From Rhodosalinus sp041685465 (lineage in GTDB: Bacteria; Pseudomonadota; Alphaproteobacteria; Rhodobacterales; Rhodobacteraceae): DNA of 5,348 bases. A program made the translations under genes and the position numbers. Under the pieces are notes generated by a model. That model ran no database searches. It was given only the letters and a program-made list of their open reading frames with translations, and was not told the DNA's origin. The DNA lies in NCBI RefSeq assembly GCF_041685465.1, contig NZ_JAWLFS010000213.1, forward strand, positions 1 through 5,348, written 5' to 3'. Of this stretch, positions 5,265 to 5,348 are shown piece by piece (positions within the stretch are counted from its first letter, which is position 1; the number at the start of each line of letters is the position of its first letter).

Positions 5265-5348
5265 TGGACCAGCCTACCACCATCGGCATCGATCTTGCCA
5301 AGTCCGTTTTCCAGGTCCACGGCGTCGACGCGGAAGGCACCACTCTGG
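5264..5348 (+). CDS. IS110-family transposase, N-terminus only
   Basis: ATG at 5264 is preceded by a strong AGGGGAG six bases upstream. The 28 visible residues begin MDQPTTIGIDLAKSVFQVHG, the classic start of the RuvC-like DEDD domain of IS110-family transposases; Asp10 is the first catalytic Asp. The rest, including the C-terminal Tnp_20 domain with the catalytic Ser, lies beyond the right edge, so integrity cannot be judged. The enzyme is an RNA-guided recombinase in characterised relatives (IS621). The start of the protein is close to IS1111-type members as I know them. Confidence 0.9.
   Translation, partial: MDQPTTIGIDLAKSVFQVHGVDAEGTTL

Larger units (their letters stand above)
5160..5348 (+). 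mobile_element. Left end and transposase start of an IS110-family insertion sequence
   Basis: OrfA homology breaks off at about 5159 and an IS110-family transposase starts at 5264, so the left boundary must lie between, most likely at 5160-5190. The exact boundary is uncertain because IS110-family elements usually lack terminal inverted repeats. The non-coding leader is about 75-105 bases. Family knowledge: IS110-group elements carry their bridge RNA upstream of the transposase and IS1111-group elements downstream. The short leader here fits the IS1111 arrangement better, but this is inference. Confidence 0.75.

Noticed and set aside
1..5348. tRNA, rRNA, CRISPR array or purine riboswitch
   Set aside because: I saw no regularly spaced repeats, no tRNA-like arms or CCA end, and no conserved riboswitch core ahead of guaB.

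Overview
The window looks like chromosomal DNA from a GC-rich alphaproteobacterium, most likely Rhodobacterales/Rhodobacteraceae. This rests on base composition, the style of the housekeeping proteins and the kinds of mobile elements, not on a database match. The left two thirds is ordinary core genome. The right third is a small graveyard of mobile DNA.

Positions 1-1899 (minus strand) hold nearly all of a 2Fe-2S ferredoxin/ASKHA (DUF4445) protein of the corrinoid-activator type; its C-terminus lies off the left edge. It is divergently transcribed from guaB (2195-3643, plus strand), a complete and intact IMP dehydrogenase that makes XMP for guanine nucleotide synthesis. The 295-bp gap between their start codons carries a striking 46-bp double palindrome (2020-2065).

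After the guaB stop codon the composition drops abruptly to an AT-rich patch. Two bases past the stop lies a 22-bp imperfect inverted repeat with 8-bp arms and a 6-bp spacer (3646-3667), resembling the core site of a tyrosine recombinase. A longer-range 10-bp inverted repeat follows. Downstream, on the minus strand, are two damaged genes in tandem that I read as tyrosine recombinases. The first is only a C-terminal fragment, with HxxR and a likely catalytic Tyr (4652-4891). The second (4652-3804) has core-binding-like sequence, one in-frame amber codon and no catalytic domain. They are joined by a TGATG stop/start overlap, so they were once a translationally coupled pair.

The first recombinase was split at 4891/4892 by an IS3-family element whose left end and orfA are visible. 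That orfA carries a one-base frameshift and is cut short near 5159 by an IS110-family element, whose transposase begins at 5264 and runs off the right edge. The result is three nested layers: recombinase module, then IS3, then IS110. The IS110 leader can fold so that a 12-bp stem covers the ribosome binding site and the first base of the transposase start codon.

The two core genes have no evident functional link to each other. The most notable signals are the candidate recombination site abutting guaB beside a coupled recombinase pair, the double palindrome, and the RBS-sequestering leader of the IS110 element. I did not find a clear new defence or metabolic system.
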